Shown here piece by piece: positions 56,816 through 64,000 of a DNA stretch of 64,000 nucleotides. The position numbers and the translations under genes are program-made. Source of the DNA: Marilutibacter aestuarii (GTDB lineage: Bacteria; Pseudomonadota; Gammaproteobacteria; Xanthomonadales; Xanthomonadaceae); NCBI RefSeq assembly GCF_006546775.1, contig NZ_VICE01000148.1:1-64000 (forward strand), read 5' to 3'. Positions within the stretch are counted from its first letter, which is position 1. The number at the start of each line of letters is the position of its first letter. The notes beneath the pieces are model-generated. The model saw nothing but the letters and a program-made list of their open reading frames with translations. It ran no database searches and had not been told where the DNA came from.

Positions 56816-57607
56816 GTGGTCAAGCCGTTGCCTCGCTTGAGGCTGCAGGGTTTCAACAACCTCACCAAGGCCCTCTCGTTCAACATCTACGATGTCTGCT
56901 ACGCCGTGTCCGAGGACCAGCGCCAGCGGTACATCGAGTACATCGACGAGGCCTACAACGCCGACCGCCTGACCCAGATCCTCACCGACGTGGCGGAGAT
57001 CATCGGCGCGAACATCCTCAACATCGCGCGCCAGGACTACGATCCGCAGGGTGCCTCGGTGACGATCCTCATTTCCGAGGAGCCGGTGATCGACAAGTCG
57101 CAGGCCAAGGGCGTGATCTCCGACGCCGTGGTCGCGCACATGGACAAGTCGCACATCACCGTCCACACCTATCCCGAGACCCACCCGGACAACGGCATCG
57201 CGACCTTCAGGGCCGACATCGACGTCGCCACCTGCGGCGTGATCTCGCCGCTGAAGGCGCTCAACTACCTGATCGAGAGCTTCGAGTCCGACATCGTGGT
57301 GATGGATTACCGCGTGCGCGGCTTCACCCGCGACATCAAGGGCCGCAAGCACTACATCGACCACAAGATCAATTCGATCCAGGACTACCTGGCCAAGAAC
57401 GTGAAGTCGCGCTACGACATGCTCGACGTCAACGTCTACCAGGAAAACATCTACCACACCAAGATGCAGCTGATGGACTTCGACCTCGACCGCTACCTGT
57501 TCGAGGAGAAGGCGCGCAACCTGTCGTTCAAGGAGCGCATGAAGATCGAGGCGCGGCTCAAGCGCGAGATCGAAGAGCTGTACCACGGGCGGAACCTCGT
57601 GGATTGA
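56816..57607 (+). CDS. speD: S-adenosylmethionine decarboxylase, E. coli type
   Basis: A 263-residue proenzyme that self-cleaves to a pyruvoyl enzyme and makes decarboxylated SAM for spermidine. The cleavage site Lys111-Ser112 ([11 protein letters not shown]) is at the same number as in E. coli. [20 protein letters not shown] is a family signature. Start is GTG 56816 (GTG GTC AAG). No speE is adjacent. Confidence 0.95.
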   Translation: MVKPLPRLRLQGFNNLTKALSFNIYDVCYAVSEDQRQRYIEYIDEAYNADRLTQILTDVAEIIGANILNIARQDYDPQGASVTILISEEPVIDKSQAKGVISDAVVAHMDKSHITVHTYPETHPDNGIATFRADIDVATCGVISPLKALNYLIESFESDIVVMDYRVRGFTRDIKGRKHYIDHKINSIQDYLAKNVKSRYDMLDVNVYQENIYHTKMQLMDFDLDRYLFEEKARNLSFKERMKIEARLKREIEELYHGRNLVD

Positions 57608-57608
57608 T

Positions 57609-57635
57609 GGCTGGTGATTCGTGATTCGTGATTCG
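57609..57635. repeat. GTGATTC heptamer repeats after speD
   Basis: Three near-tandem GTGATTC units directly after the speD stop. They face the ACCAATC array at 57694 across a terminator. Confidence 0.8.
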
Positions 57636-57648
57636 AGAAGAGCATGAG

Positions 57649-57685
57649 AAAGCAAAAGGCCCGCATCACGCGGGCCTTTTGCTTT
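57649..57685. terminator. Bidirectional terminator between speD and coq7
   Basis: AAAGCAAAAGGCCCGC (57649-57664) and GCGGGCCTTTTGCTTT (57670-57685) form a perfect 16-bp stem with loop ATCAC and T-rich ends on both strands. Confidence 0.95.
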
Positions 57686-57693
57686 GGTTCTTG

Positions 57694-57721
57694 ACCAATC
57701 ACCAATCACCAATCACCAATC
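57694..57721. repeat. Tandem heptamer ACCAATC, 4 copies
   Basis: Four perfect units followed by ACGAATT next to the coq7 stop; the reverse complement (GATTGGT) resembles the GTGATTC units at 57609 and the GATTGGG units near phoQ. Confidence 0.9.
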
Positions 57722-57726
57722 ACGAA

Positions 57727-58368
57727 TTACACCCTGTATGCCACCGCCTTCATCACCTTCGACGCCGCGGCCATCAGGCCCGGGATCGGCGGGGGCAGGA
57801 TGCGGGCGCCGGCGGCCTCGGCGTTGTTCGCATGGCGGGCCTCGTCGGCCTTCATGACCTGCAGGATCGCGCGGCTGCGCGCGTCGGCGGCGGGCAGCGA
57901 GGCGAGGTGTTCGTCGATGTGCGCCTCGACCTGGCGCTCGGTCTCGACCACGAAGCCCAGGTTCCAGCCGTCGCCACGTAGGCCGGCGAGCACGCCGATC
58001 GCGTAGCTGCCGCCGTACCACAGCGGATTGAACAGGCTGGGCCGGCTGTCGAGCTCGCGCAGGCGATCCCCGCACCAGGCCAGGTGGTCGGTCTCTTCCT
58101 GCGCTGCGTGCAGGAGGTGTTCGCGGGTCGCCGGATCGCGCGCCACGGTGGCCTGGCCGCAGTACAGGGCCTGCGCGCACACCTCGCCGACGTGGTTGAT
58201 CCGCATCAGGCCCGCGGCATGGCGGCGTTCGTCGTCGTCGAGCACGACGTCCGGTTCGTGTTGGCCCGGGTTGGCGCGTTCGGCGAGCGGGGCGCCCAGG
58301 ACGGTCTCCATCGCGCGCTGTGCCTGGTCGATGAGCCGGTCGAGCCGGCTGAGCTGGCGTGTGTGCAT
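57727..58368 (-). CDS. coq7: 2-polyprenyl-3-methyl-6-methoxy-1,4-benzoquinone monooxygenase (Coq7 family)
   Basis: A 213-residue membrane-associated diiron hydroxylase of ubiquinone synthesis. The two ExxH iron motifs are LMRINHVGEVCAQALY / LLHAAQEETDHLAW and EAHIDEHLASLP / VMKADEARHANNAE. The first 45 residues are less conserved. The end lies in the heptamer region. This step follows UbiG and UbiE action. Confidence 0.93.
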   Translation of the reverse strand: MHTRQLSRLDRLIDQAQRAMETVLGAPLAERANPGQHEPDVVLDDDERRHAAGLMRINHVGEVCAQALYCGQATVARDPATREHLLHAAQEETDHLAWCGDRLRELDSRPSLFNPLWYGGSYAIGVLAGLRGDGWNLGFVVETERQVEAHIDEHLASLPAADARSRAILQVMKADEARHANNAEAAGARILPPPIPGLMAAASKVMKAVAYRV

Positions 58369-58432
58369 GGCACCATTCTAGGTGCTGGGGCGGCCACGGA
58401 CGATGAAGCCCGTGCATCCCGGGGCGCGCTCC

Positions 58433-59593
58433 TCAGTCCGTGGCCAGCTGGGCCGCCAGCAGTTCCAGCGGATGTTCGAGCCGGCGCCCGGCCCCGAGGT
58501 CGAGATGCAGCCGGCAGCCGATGTTGGCGCTGAGGACGCGGTCGGGTTCCAGGCGTTGGATCCGGTCCAGCAGGGGCTGGCGATGCGCGGCCGCGCGGAC
58601 CGGGTCGAGCAGCATGCGCGAACCGGCCGCGCCGCAGCAGCCGGTCCCGGCATCGAGGCGGTGCACCTCCAGCCCCGGCACGCGGGCGAGCAGGGCCAGC
58701 ATCGCCGCCGCCCCGCCTGCGCCACGCTGGGTGCAGGGCAGGTGCAGCGCGACCCGCGCGTGAAGCGGTCGGAACCGGAGCCGGCCGCCATGGGCGTGCA
58801 GGTAGTCGAAGGCATCGACGGCCATGTCGCGCGGCAGCGCCGCCGCGATGGCCTCATGGCAGCCGCTGGCCAGGGTGATGACCTGCGACGATCCAGCGAA
58901 TGCCTCGAGGTTGCGCTGCGCCAGGCGGGCGTGACCGGCGGTGTCGCCGGCATGTGCGTGCAGGCTGCCGCAACAGGTCTGTGCCGACGGCGCGACGAGC
59001 GCGACCCCGAGCGCTTCGCACAGGCGCCCGAGGGCGTCGCGCACCGGGCCTTCGTAAGCACGGGCCACGCAACCCTCGAACACGGCCACCCGGGGGCGGG
59101 CACCGGCGGCCGGAACCGAGCGTACGGGCCGCAATGCGGGCGAAGGAGGGCGGGGCAGGAGGCGCCAGGCCGCGGGCAGCAGCGGGTGGGCTCGGCGGTA
59201 GGTTCCCAGGAGCGCGCCAAGCAAGCGCGGCCGGGCGACCAGCGCCTCGAGCAGGCGCTGGCGCAGGGCAGGGCGACGACGCTGTCGCTGCTCGGCGCGC
59301 GCGGCCAGCAGCAAGGTGCCGTACTCGACGCCGGCCGGGCAGGCGCGCTCGCAGGCGCGGCACCCCAGGCAATGGTCCAGGTGGGCTTCGCCGGCCGGTG
59401 TGGCGGCCATCCGACCCTGCGACCAGGCGCGGGCGAGGGCGATCCGTCCGCGTGGCGATTCCGCCTCGATCCGGTCCAGCGCGTAGGTGGGGCAGGCCGG
59501 CAGGCAAAGCCCGCACTGCACGCAGCGGTCCGCGAGGGCGGCCAGCGACGCGGCACCGGTCGGGGGAGCGGGCGGGCAGGCGGGCTCGGGCAT
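58433..59593 (-). CDS. Glycolate oxidase iron-sulfur subunit-like (GlcF family)
   Basis: A 386-residue protein. Two 4Fe-4S motifs ([14 protein letters not shown] and [14 protein letters not shown]) are followed by two CCG domains ([13 protein letters not shown]..., [13 protein letters not shown] and GTGCCGAAG). It transfers electrons from a flavoprotein oxidase to quinone, as in glycolate or lactate oxidases, but no glcD-like partner is next to it, so the substrate is open. ATG 59593 is chosen because the first cluster motif begins soon after it. Confidence 0.88.
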   Translation of the reverse strand: MPEPACPPAPPTGAASLAALADRCVQCGLCLPACPTYALDRIEAESPRGRIALARAWSQGRMAATPAGEAHLDHCLGCRACERACPAGVEYGTLLLAARAEQRQRRRPALRQRLLEALVARPRLLGALLGTYRRAHPLLPAAWRLLPRPPSPALRPVRSVPAAGARPRVAVFEGCVARAYEGPVRDALGRLCEALGVALVAPSAQTCCGSLHAHAGDTAGHARLAQRNLEAFAGSSQVITLASGCHEAIAAALPRDMAVDAFDYLHAHGGRLRFRPLHARVALHLPCTQRGAGGAAAMLALLARVPGLEVHRLDAGTGCCGAAGSRMLLDPVRAAAHRQPLLDRIQRLEPDRVLSANIGCRLHLDLGAGRRLEHPLELLAAQLATD

Positions 59594-59636
59594 CGTCGGC
59601 GATGCTAGCGCAGTCTGAACGCGGGCGGGGGCGAAC

Positions 59637-59665
59637 TTGCGGCGCCGGGGTCGACCCGCTATCAT
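59637..59665 (+). promoter_or_regulatory. rplM promoter
   Basis: TTGCGG (59637-59642), 17-base spacer, TATCAT (59660-59665). It implies a transcript start near 59672 and a leader of about 100 bases. Confidence 0.7.
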
Positions 59666-59669
59666 TCCG

Positions 59670-59698
59670 CCTCTTGCGTTTCCGCAAACAACGCGAGG
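59670..59698 (+). promoter_or_regulatory. Hairpin in the rplM leader
   Basis: CCTC-TT-GCGT and ACGC-GAGG pair around a loop with TTCCGCAAACA at the start of the predicted rplM-rpsI message. In E. coli the rplM leader is bound by L13 for feedback control; this hairpin is a candidate equivalent. Confidence 0.4.
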
Positions 59699-59775
59699 CG
59701 AAGTTCCAGTCGCCCCGGGCCCGGCCCGCCAGCGACTGCAACCAGCCCGACCATGCACCCCCAAGTAGAGCCGTC

Positions 59776-60204
59776 ATGAAGACTTTCACTGCCAAGAACG
59801 AGACCGTCCAGCGCGACTGGTACGTCGTCGATGCCGCGGGCAAGACCCTCGGCCGCCTGAGCTCCGAGCTCGCGCGCCGCCTCCGCGGCAAGCACAAGCC
59901 CGTGTACACCCCCCACGTCGATACCGGCGATTACCTCGTGGTGATCAACGCCGAGAAGATCGCCGTGACCGGCAAGAAGCTGCAGGACAAGATGTACCAC
60001 CGCTTCACCGGCTACATCGGCAACCTGAAGTCCGAGACCCTGGCCCAGGCGCTGGAGCGCCATCCCGAGCGCGTGATCGAGATCGCCGTCAAGGGCATGC
60101 TGCCGAAGAACACGCTCGGCCGCGCAATGTACCGCAAGCTCAAGGTCTACAAGGGCTCCGAGCACCCGCACGCCGCGCAGCAGCCGCAGCCCCTGGACCT
60201 CTAA
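59776..60204 (+). CDS. rplM: 50S ribosomal protein L13
   Basis: A 142-residue ribosomal protein. [20 protein letters not shown] at the start and [19 protein letters not shown] at the end are signatures. First gene of the rplM-rpsI operon; rpsI starts 12 bases after its stop. Confidence 0.98.
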   Translation: MKTFTAKNETVQRDWYVVDAAGKTLGRLSSELARRLRGKHKPVYTPHVDTGDYLVVINAEKIAVTGKKLQDKMYHRFTGYIGNLKSETLAQALERHPERVIEIAVKGMLPKNTLGRAMYRKLKVYKGSEHPHAAQQPQPLDL

Positions 60205-60216
60205 GGTAAACGACAC

Positions 60217-60609
60217 ATGGCTATCCAGCAGAATTACGGCACCGGCCGTCGCAAGTCCTCCACCGCGCGCGTTTTCCTGCGCAAGGGCAGCGGCGCCATC
60301 ACCATCAACCAGCGTCCGCTCGACGAGTTCTTCGGTCGCGAGACCGCGCGCATGATCGTGCGCCAGCCGCTCGAGCTGACCCAGTCGACCGACAAGTTCG
60401 ACGTCAACGTCACCGTGATCGGCGGCGGCACCACCGGCCAGGCCGGTGCGATCCGCCTCGGCATCGCGCGCGCCCTCGTCGAGTACGACGAGAGCCTGAA
60501 GTCCGAGCTGCGCAAGGCCGGTTTCATGACCCGCGACGCCCGCGAAGTCGAGCGCAAGAAGGTCGGCCTGCACAAGGCGCGTCGCGCCACGCAGTTCTCC
60601 AAGCGCTAA
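60217..60609 (+). CDS. rpsI: 30S ribosomal protein S9
   Basis: A 130-residue ribosomal protein with the start [34 protein letters not shown] and the basic C-terminus [11 protein letters not shown] that reaches the P site. Confidence 0.98.
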   Translation: MAIQQNYGTGRRKSSTARVFLRKGSGAITINQRPLDEFFGRETARMIVRQPLELTQSTDKFDVNVTVIGGGTTGQAGAIRLGIARALVEYDESLKSELRKAGFMTRDAREVERKKVGLHKARRATQFSKR

Positions 60610-60630
60610 TCCACCTGGTGGCATTTGCGT

Positions 60631-60636
60631 TATAAT
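60631..60636 (+). promoter_or_regulatory. -10 box of tRNA-Gln
   Basis: Perfect TATAAT, 10 bases before the tRNA. The -35 region overlaps the rpsI stop and matches poorly. Confidence 0.65.
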
Positions 60637-60645
60637 CGGTCTCAT

Positions 60646-60720
60646 AGCCCCGTCGCCAAGCGGTAAGGCACCTGACTCTGACTCAGGCATTCGGTGGTTC
60701 GAATCCATCCGGGGCTGCCA
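60646..60720 (+). tRNA. tRNA-Gln (anticodon CTG)
   Basis: A 75-base tRNA with encoded CCA. Acceptor arms AGCCCCG/CGGGGCT pair fully. Anticodon stem CCTGA/TCAGG with loop CTCTGAC gives CTG, reading CAG. T loop GTTCGAATC. Confidence 0.97.
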
Positions 60721-60729
60721 TATCCGAAC

Positions 60730-60760
60730 AAGAACGCCCGCCCTTCCGGCGGGCGTTCTT
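60730..60760 (+). terminator. Terminator after tRNA-Gln
   Basis: AAGAACGCCCGCC (60730-60742) and GGCGGGCGTTCTT (60748-60760), a perfect 13-bp stem with loop CTTCC. Confidence 0.9.
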
Positions 60761-61023
60761 GTGTCCGGGCCCGCGATAGCCGCCGGGCCGCCGTCCGCGC
60801 GGAACGGTGCTGCAGCGCGGTAGTCGCCCCCGCCCCGGCGGACGGGCGCGCGCCCGTCCGCGCGCGTCAAGCGCGATCAGCGTCGCAGAACCGCAATCCC
60901 ACCCGCCATCGGTTGCCGGCATCGCGGCGGCCCGCGCCCCATATCGCCTCCCGGCGCAGCGCAGGCACGGCGTGCCCGTGGCATGGGCACATCAGCCTTC
61001 CCATTCCCCTTCGTGCCGGGTGG

Positions 61024-61070
61024 CACCTGTTGGTTCTGACAGGTGTCGAGGCAAGGACGATGACGCTAAT
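61024..61070 (+). promoter_or_regulatory. Lux box and promoter of the hemerythrin-like operon
   Basis: ACCTGTTGGTTCTGACAGGT (61025-61044) has perfect arms ACCTGT/ACAGGT (7 bp counting the outer C-G pair) and agrees with the Vibrio fischeri lux box at 16 of 20 bases. A -10-like GCTAAT at 61065-61070 lies 20 bases after it, the geometry of class II LuxR-activated promoters in which the box covers the -35 region. Transcript start would be near 61077. Confidence 0.8.
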
Positions 61071-61115
61071 TTGCCCGTCGCCACGGGGATGGCGATTCAT
61101 CCAAAGGGGAAGAAC

Positions 61116-61649
61116 GTGCTGGGTTTCATGCGAAGGCTCATGGGCGGGCAGCCCACAAGCCACAAGGGCAGCGCGACGCCAAGGGCGCCGATCCAATTCG
61201 ACGTGCCCGCCGGGCGTCCGCGACAGATCAAGTACGACCCCTCGCTGGTGGCGTCGCTGGAAAAGGATCATCGCGAACTGGTCGCCCTGTTCAAGGAGAT
61301 CGGCCAGTGCGCCAAGCTCGACGAGTATGGCGACGTCCCTGCGCTGCTGCTGTCGTTCAAGACCCGGCTCGAAGCGCACCTGATCGCCGAGAACGTACGC
61401 TTCTACAACTACGTCGAGAACACGCTCCAGGACGACGCGGAGAACGCGATGCTGATCCGCAGCTTCCGCCGCGAGATGAACAGCATCGCGCGTGGCGTGG
61501 TGGATTTCGTCAAGAAGTACCAGGTCGCCAGCTTCGACGCGCGCAGCCGCGCGGAGTTCATGGACGACTACAGCACCGTCGGCGGCCTGCTGACGCAGCG
61601 CATCGAACGCGAGGAGAACAGCCTCTACCCCCTGTACCAACCGCATTGA
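61116..61649 (+). CDS. Hemerythrin-like HHE-domain protein
   Basis: About 177 residues from GTG 61116 (AAAGGGGAA at good spacing; an in-frame ATG at 61089 is an alternative). A basic, disordered N-terminus (1-45) precedes a four-helix HHE domain with H52 (EKDHRELV), H88 and E92 (LEAHLIAENVRFY) and E166/E167 (RIEREENSLYP). The C-terminal helix has Arg/Glu where a classical hemerythrin has a histidine, so O2 or iron binding may be altered. It is similar to proteobacterial hemerythrin-like regulators. It forms an operon with the DUF3050 gene, behind a lux box. Confidence 0.82.
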   Translation: MLGFMRRLMGGQPTSHKGSATPRAPIQFDVPAGRPRQIKYDPSLVASLEKDHRELVALFKEIGQCAKLDEYGDVPALLLSFKTRLEAHLIAENVRFYNYVENTLQDDAENAMLIRSFRREMNSIARGVVDFVKKYQVASFDARSRAEFMDDYSTVGGLLTQRIEREENSLYPLYQPH

Positions 61650-61701
61650 CCGGCGGTACGTCCCGTCCGCCGTCATCGAATCCCAACGAGCGAGGACCGA
61701 C

Positions 61702-62523
61702 ATGGACGCGAACATGCATATGGAAGGCGACGCCGTACTGACTCCCCAGATCGCACGGTTGCGGGCGGGGCTGGAAACCCACGGCGTGTTCGGGGAACTG
61801 CGCGACATCCAGGCGCTGCGCGCCTTCATGCAGGTGCATGTGTTCGCGGTCTGGGACTTCATGTCCCTGGTCAAGCGACTGCAGCAGGACCTCACCTGCG
61901 TCCGCCTGCCCTGGATGCCCCCGGCCGATCCGGCCAGCGCCCGCCTGATCAACGACATCGTGCTGGCCGAAGAGAGCGACGTCGACGCCGAGGGGCGGCC
62001 CGCGAGCCACCTCGACCTGTACCTGAAGGCAATGGAGGACGTGGGCGCGCCGACGCGCGCGTTCCGGCACTTCCTCGACCTCCTGCGCCAGGGCCACGGC
62101 CACGAGGAGGCCCTCGCCGAAGCGAACGTGCCCGACTTCGTCGCCGAGTTCGTCTGCGACACGCTGCGCACCGCCACGGGCGGCACCACCTTGCAGGTGA
62201 TGGCCAGCTTCCTCTATGGCCGCGAGAACGTGATCCCCGGGATGTTCCAGGGCCTGCTCGACCGCTGGGGGCTGGACACGCTGCAGGCGCCGGGCTTCGT
62301 GTACTACCTGGAGCGCCACATCGAGCTCGATGCCGACGAACACGGGCCGGCCGCCAGTCGCATGCTGGCCAGCCTGCTGGGCCGCCAGCGCGACGGCCTG
62401 AAGGTCGCGCGCGACGCCGCGCGACAGGCGCTCAACGCGCGCCATCGCCTGTGGGATTGCACGGCCGCGCAACTGCGCCAGGTCGCGACGATGGCCGCCG
62501 AGCCGGAAGCCGCCACCGCCTGA
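61702..62523 (+). CDS. DUF3050 protein (heme-oxygenase-like fold expected)
   Basis: A 273-residue helical protein. VFAVWDFMSLVKRLQ (48-62), FLYGRENVIPGMF (170-182) and YYLERHIELDADEHGP (201-216) are DUF3050 signatures. H46, E90/E91, H103, H206, E208, D210, E213 and H214 are placed as possible metal ligands, as in heme-oxygenase-like diiron oxidases, but no activity is known for the family. It follows the hemerythrin-like gene by 52 bases with GAGG before the ATG and is convergent with luxI. Confidence 0.82.
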   Translation: MDANMHMEGDAVLTPQIARLRAGLETHGVFGELRDIQALRAFMQVHVFAVWDFMSLVKRLQQDLTCVRLPWMPPADPASARLINDIVLAEESDVDAEGRPASHLDLYLKAMEDVGAPTRAFRHFLDLLRQGHGHEEALAEANVPDFVAEFVCDTLRTATGGTTLQVMASFLYGRENVIPGMFQGLLDRWGLDTLQAPGFVYYLERHIELDADEHGPAASRMLASLLGRQRDGLKVARDAARQALNARHRLWDCTAAQLRQVATMAAEPEAATA

Positions 62524-62538
62524 AGGCCAGGGCGCGGC

Positions 62539-63165
62539 TCACGCAGCGCGGGCGAGCGGCACCGCCCGCGTGGCCTGCAGCTGTCGGGCCACCGCCAGGT
62601 TGCCGGCGTGAAGCGGCAGGCGGAAGGCCAGGCTGGTCACCGAGCCGATGCGTCGGGCCGGGCCCAGCCGCTGCAGGTCGAGGTCGAGCCGGCGGAGCAG
62701 GCGCTCGAAGCCGGCACTGGTGACGCCGACCACGCATTCCATGCCCTGTCGCGCGGAGAAGCCCAGGACCTCCGCGACCAGTCGTGCGGGTATGTCGCCG
62801 AAACGATGGCCGCATGCATCGTCGTCGGCCTCGCGCGCGGTGGTGACCGCGAACCGGCTGACCTCGATGATGCGGCTGCCGCGGGGTACGCCCGACGGCG
62901 CCGCGAGCGCCGGGAACACGTCGCCCAGCATGTTCGGCCCCAGACTGGGCAGCAGTCGGCAACAGCCGATCGCCCGATCGCCCTCGTGTGCGATCACGTA
63001 GTCGGGGCCGAGCAGGTCGAAGCGGTCGTGCTCGCGACCCACCTCCACCCGGACCGCCCAGCCCAGGCGTTCGCCGAATACTTCCGCGCGCAGGCGCAAC
63101 ATGCTGTCGAACAGGGCGGGCGACAGGCGGGGCTCGCCGGCCCGGGCCACGGTGAACTCGGTCAT
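62539..63165 (-). CDS. Acyl-homoserine-lactone synthase, LuxI family
   Basis: A 208-residue autoinducer synthase. All conserved LuxI residues are present at near-canonical numbers: R26, F30 and W36 (LRAEVFGERLGW), D47 and D50 (EHDRFD), R70 (CCRLLPS), E101 and R104 (IEVSRF). It makes an N-acyl-homoserine lactone from SAM and an acyl donor; the acyl chain cannot be told. ATG 63165 is preferred (GGAG 9 bases upstream) to 63180. It lies 97 bases after luxR on the same strand, with a lux-box-like site between them. Confidence 0.93.
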   Translation of the reverse strand: MTEFTVARAGEPRLSPALFDSMLRLRAEVFGERLGWAVRVEVGREHDRFDLLGPDYVIAHEGDRAIGCCRLLPSLGPNMLGDVFPALAAPSGVPRGSRIIEVSRFAVTTAREADDDACGHRFGDIPARLVAEVLGFSARQGMECVVGVTSAGFERLLRRLDLDLQRLGPARRIGSVTSLAFRLPLHAGNLAVARQLQATRAVPLARAA

Positions 63166-63223
63166 CCCGACACACTCCATGTCGAACGGGATGCACAGGG
63201 AACCCGATACCGTCGGTTCGTGC

Positions 63224-63243
63224 AGCTGCCAATTCCGACAGGG
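63224..63243 (-). promoter_or_regulatory. Lux-box-like site upstream of luxI
   Basis: Read on the minus strand: CCCTGTCGGAATTGGCAGCT; the arms match the lux-box consensus at 9 of 12 positions (CTGTC...GGCAG core). It ends 58 bases before the luxI ATG, and a possible -10 (TATCGG) follows 14 bases downstream. Consistent with autoinduction. Confidence 0.55.
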
Positions 63244-63261
63244 TCGCGCCCGGCGAGACCC

Positions 63262-64000
63262 TCAATGCGCGCCGATGAGTCCCATCGACACCGCGCGCGC
63301 GACCGCCGCCTGGCGCCCGGACACGCCCAGCTTCTGGCTGGCGTTCTGCACGTGGAAGATCACCGTGCGCTCGCTGATGCCCAGCAGCTGGCCGATCTCC
63401 CAACTGGTCTTGCCTGCCGAGGCCCAGTAGAGCGACTCGCGCTCGCGACCGGTCAGGCGCGGTACCTGCGGTGGACGCTGCGATGCGTTGGGCGAGTGGG
63501 TGAAGCGCCGGGCCGCCTCGTGGACGAAATGCGCCAGGAGGTGCAGCTCGGCCATCCGCGACGACAGCCGGGGGGCGAGCCCCGCCTCGCCGGTGAACGA
63601 CATCAGCCCCCAATTGCTGCCCGGGCCGTGCAACGGGATGCTCAGGCCGGCACCGAGGCCGAACTCGGCGGCTTCGCAGAACATCTGCCGGATGCTCCGG
63701 CTCCTCGGATCCACCGGGCTTCGTGTTGCCCGGAGGAGGCTCGACCAGTCCAGGGGCACGGCATGGTCGTGGCAATGCGCCACCACCGGATCGATGCGGA
63801 TGTAGTCGTTGCCCAGGTAGTGCTCGACCCAGGCCTCGGGGTAACTGCCGAGCGTGAACTGCTCGCGGCGGTCGTTGACCAGCGGAAGGTCGAGGGCGTA
63901 GAGCCAGTGGCGGATGCCGATCGGCTGGACCAGCCGGTCGACGGCGTCGGTCAAGGCGGCGGCGGTCGGGCACTCGGCGAGTGCGGAAAGCGCCTCCAAT
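63262..64000 (-). CDS. LuxR-family quorum-sensing regulator, start at or beyond right edge
   Basis: At least 245 residues. The autoinducer-binding domain has all six hallmark residues (numbered from the TTG at 63999): W57, Y61, D70, P71, W85 and G114. The C-terminal GerE-type HTH (about 180-240) has LTGRERESLYWASAGKTSWE and ISERTVIFHVQNASQKLGV. This length is typical for a full LuxR, so the TTG at 63999 may be the true start, but the frame is still open at the edge. It lies upstream of luxI on the same strand and should bind the lux boxes at 61025 and 63224. Confidence 0.9.
   Translation of the reverse strand, partial: LEALSALAECPTAAALTDAVDRLVQPIGIRHWLYALDLPLVNDRREQFTLGSYPEAWVEHYLGNDYIRIDPVVAHCHDHAVPLDWSSLLRATRSPVDPRSRSIRQMFCEAAEFGLGAGLSIPLHGPGSNWGLMSFTGEAGLAPRLSSRMAELHLLAHFVHEAARRFTHSPNASQRPPQVPRLTGRERESLYWASAGKTSWEIGQLLGISERTVIFHVQNASQKLGVSGRQAAVARAVSMGLIGAH

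Overview
The window is high-GC, densely packed chromosomal DNA from a gammaproteobacterium of the family Xanthomonadaceae (Lysobacter/Luteimonas-like; the genus is inference). The evidence is a Clp-type CRP regulator, a PepSY-PhoP-PhoQ cluster, a tryptophan pathway split into trpE and trpGDC blocks, a tryptophan 2,3-dioxygenase whose key residues fall at the positions known from Xanthomonas campestris (H55, R117, H240, T254), and intergenic repeat families typical of xanthomonads. No prophage, transposase or CRISPR array was found.

Layout. 0-2.6 kb: PepSY protein (cut by the left edge), phoP, phoQ. 2.6-6.7 kb: repeat-rich convergent gap, mtfA, a small secreted protein, birA-coaX and a SPOR protein. 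6.7-14.7 kb: tRNA-Thr, rocF, entericidin, a 0.9-kb non-coding island of repeats, csbD, a secreted protein, trpS, a metallo-beta-lactamase-fold hydrolase, a GAF-GGDEF cyclase and a VOC protein. 14.8-23 kb: three-gene 2-oxoacid dehydrogenase operon, a saccharopine-dehydrogenase-like protein and a large secreted nuclease. 23-31.3 kb: amino-acid catabolism and uptake (kynA, AbgT-family and POT transporters, a MarR regulator divergent from hppD, then hmgA). 31.3-42.9 kb: lipoprotein, Ca2+/Na+ exchanger, a coupled operon of retropepsin-like protease / transglutaminase-7TM / ATP-grasp ligase, and a complete mrp Na+/H+ antiporter operon with fused mrpAB. 43-48.2 kb: housekeeping genes including purC, a short J-domain protein and rpe. 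48.6-55.8 kb: lipid kinase, trpE, trpGDC and a HAD phosphatase. 55.9-60.7 kb: clp, speD, coq7, a glcF-like Fe-S protein, rplM-rpsI and tRNA-Gln. 61-64 kb: a hemerythrin-like gene and a DUF3050 gene facing a luxR-luxI pair.

The most interesting parts are regulatory. (1) A near-canonical 20-bp lux box lies upstream of the hemerythrin-DUF3050 operon, and a second weaker one lies upstream of luxI. This suggests a compact quorum-sensing module whose nearby target is a putative non-heme-iron operon. (2) Both trp transcription units are preceded by leader ORFs containing the same Trp-Arg-Trp-Trp codon run inside a hairpin, which looks like paired attenuators. (3) A 20-bp MarR-type dyad exactly fills the spacer of the hppD promoter. 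(4) Several repeat families (GTAGGATGGGT palindromes, GATT-type heptamers at convergent gene ends, CCCTCTCC palindromes) shape the intergenic regions, and one member appears to have entered the linker of the E2 gene in frame.
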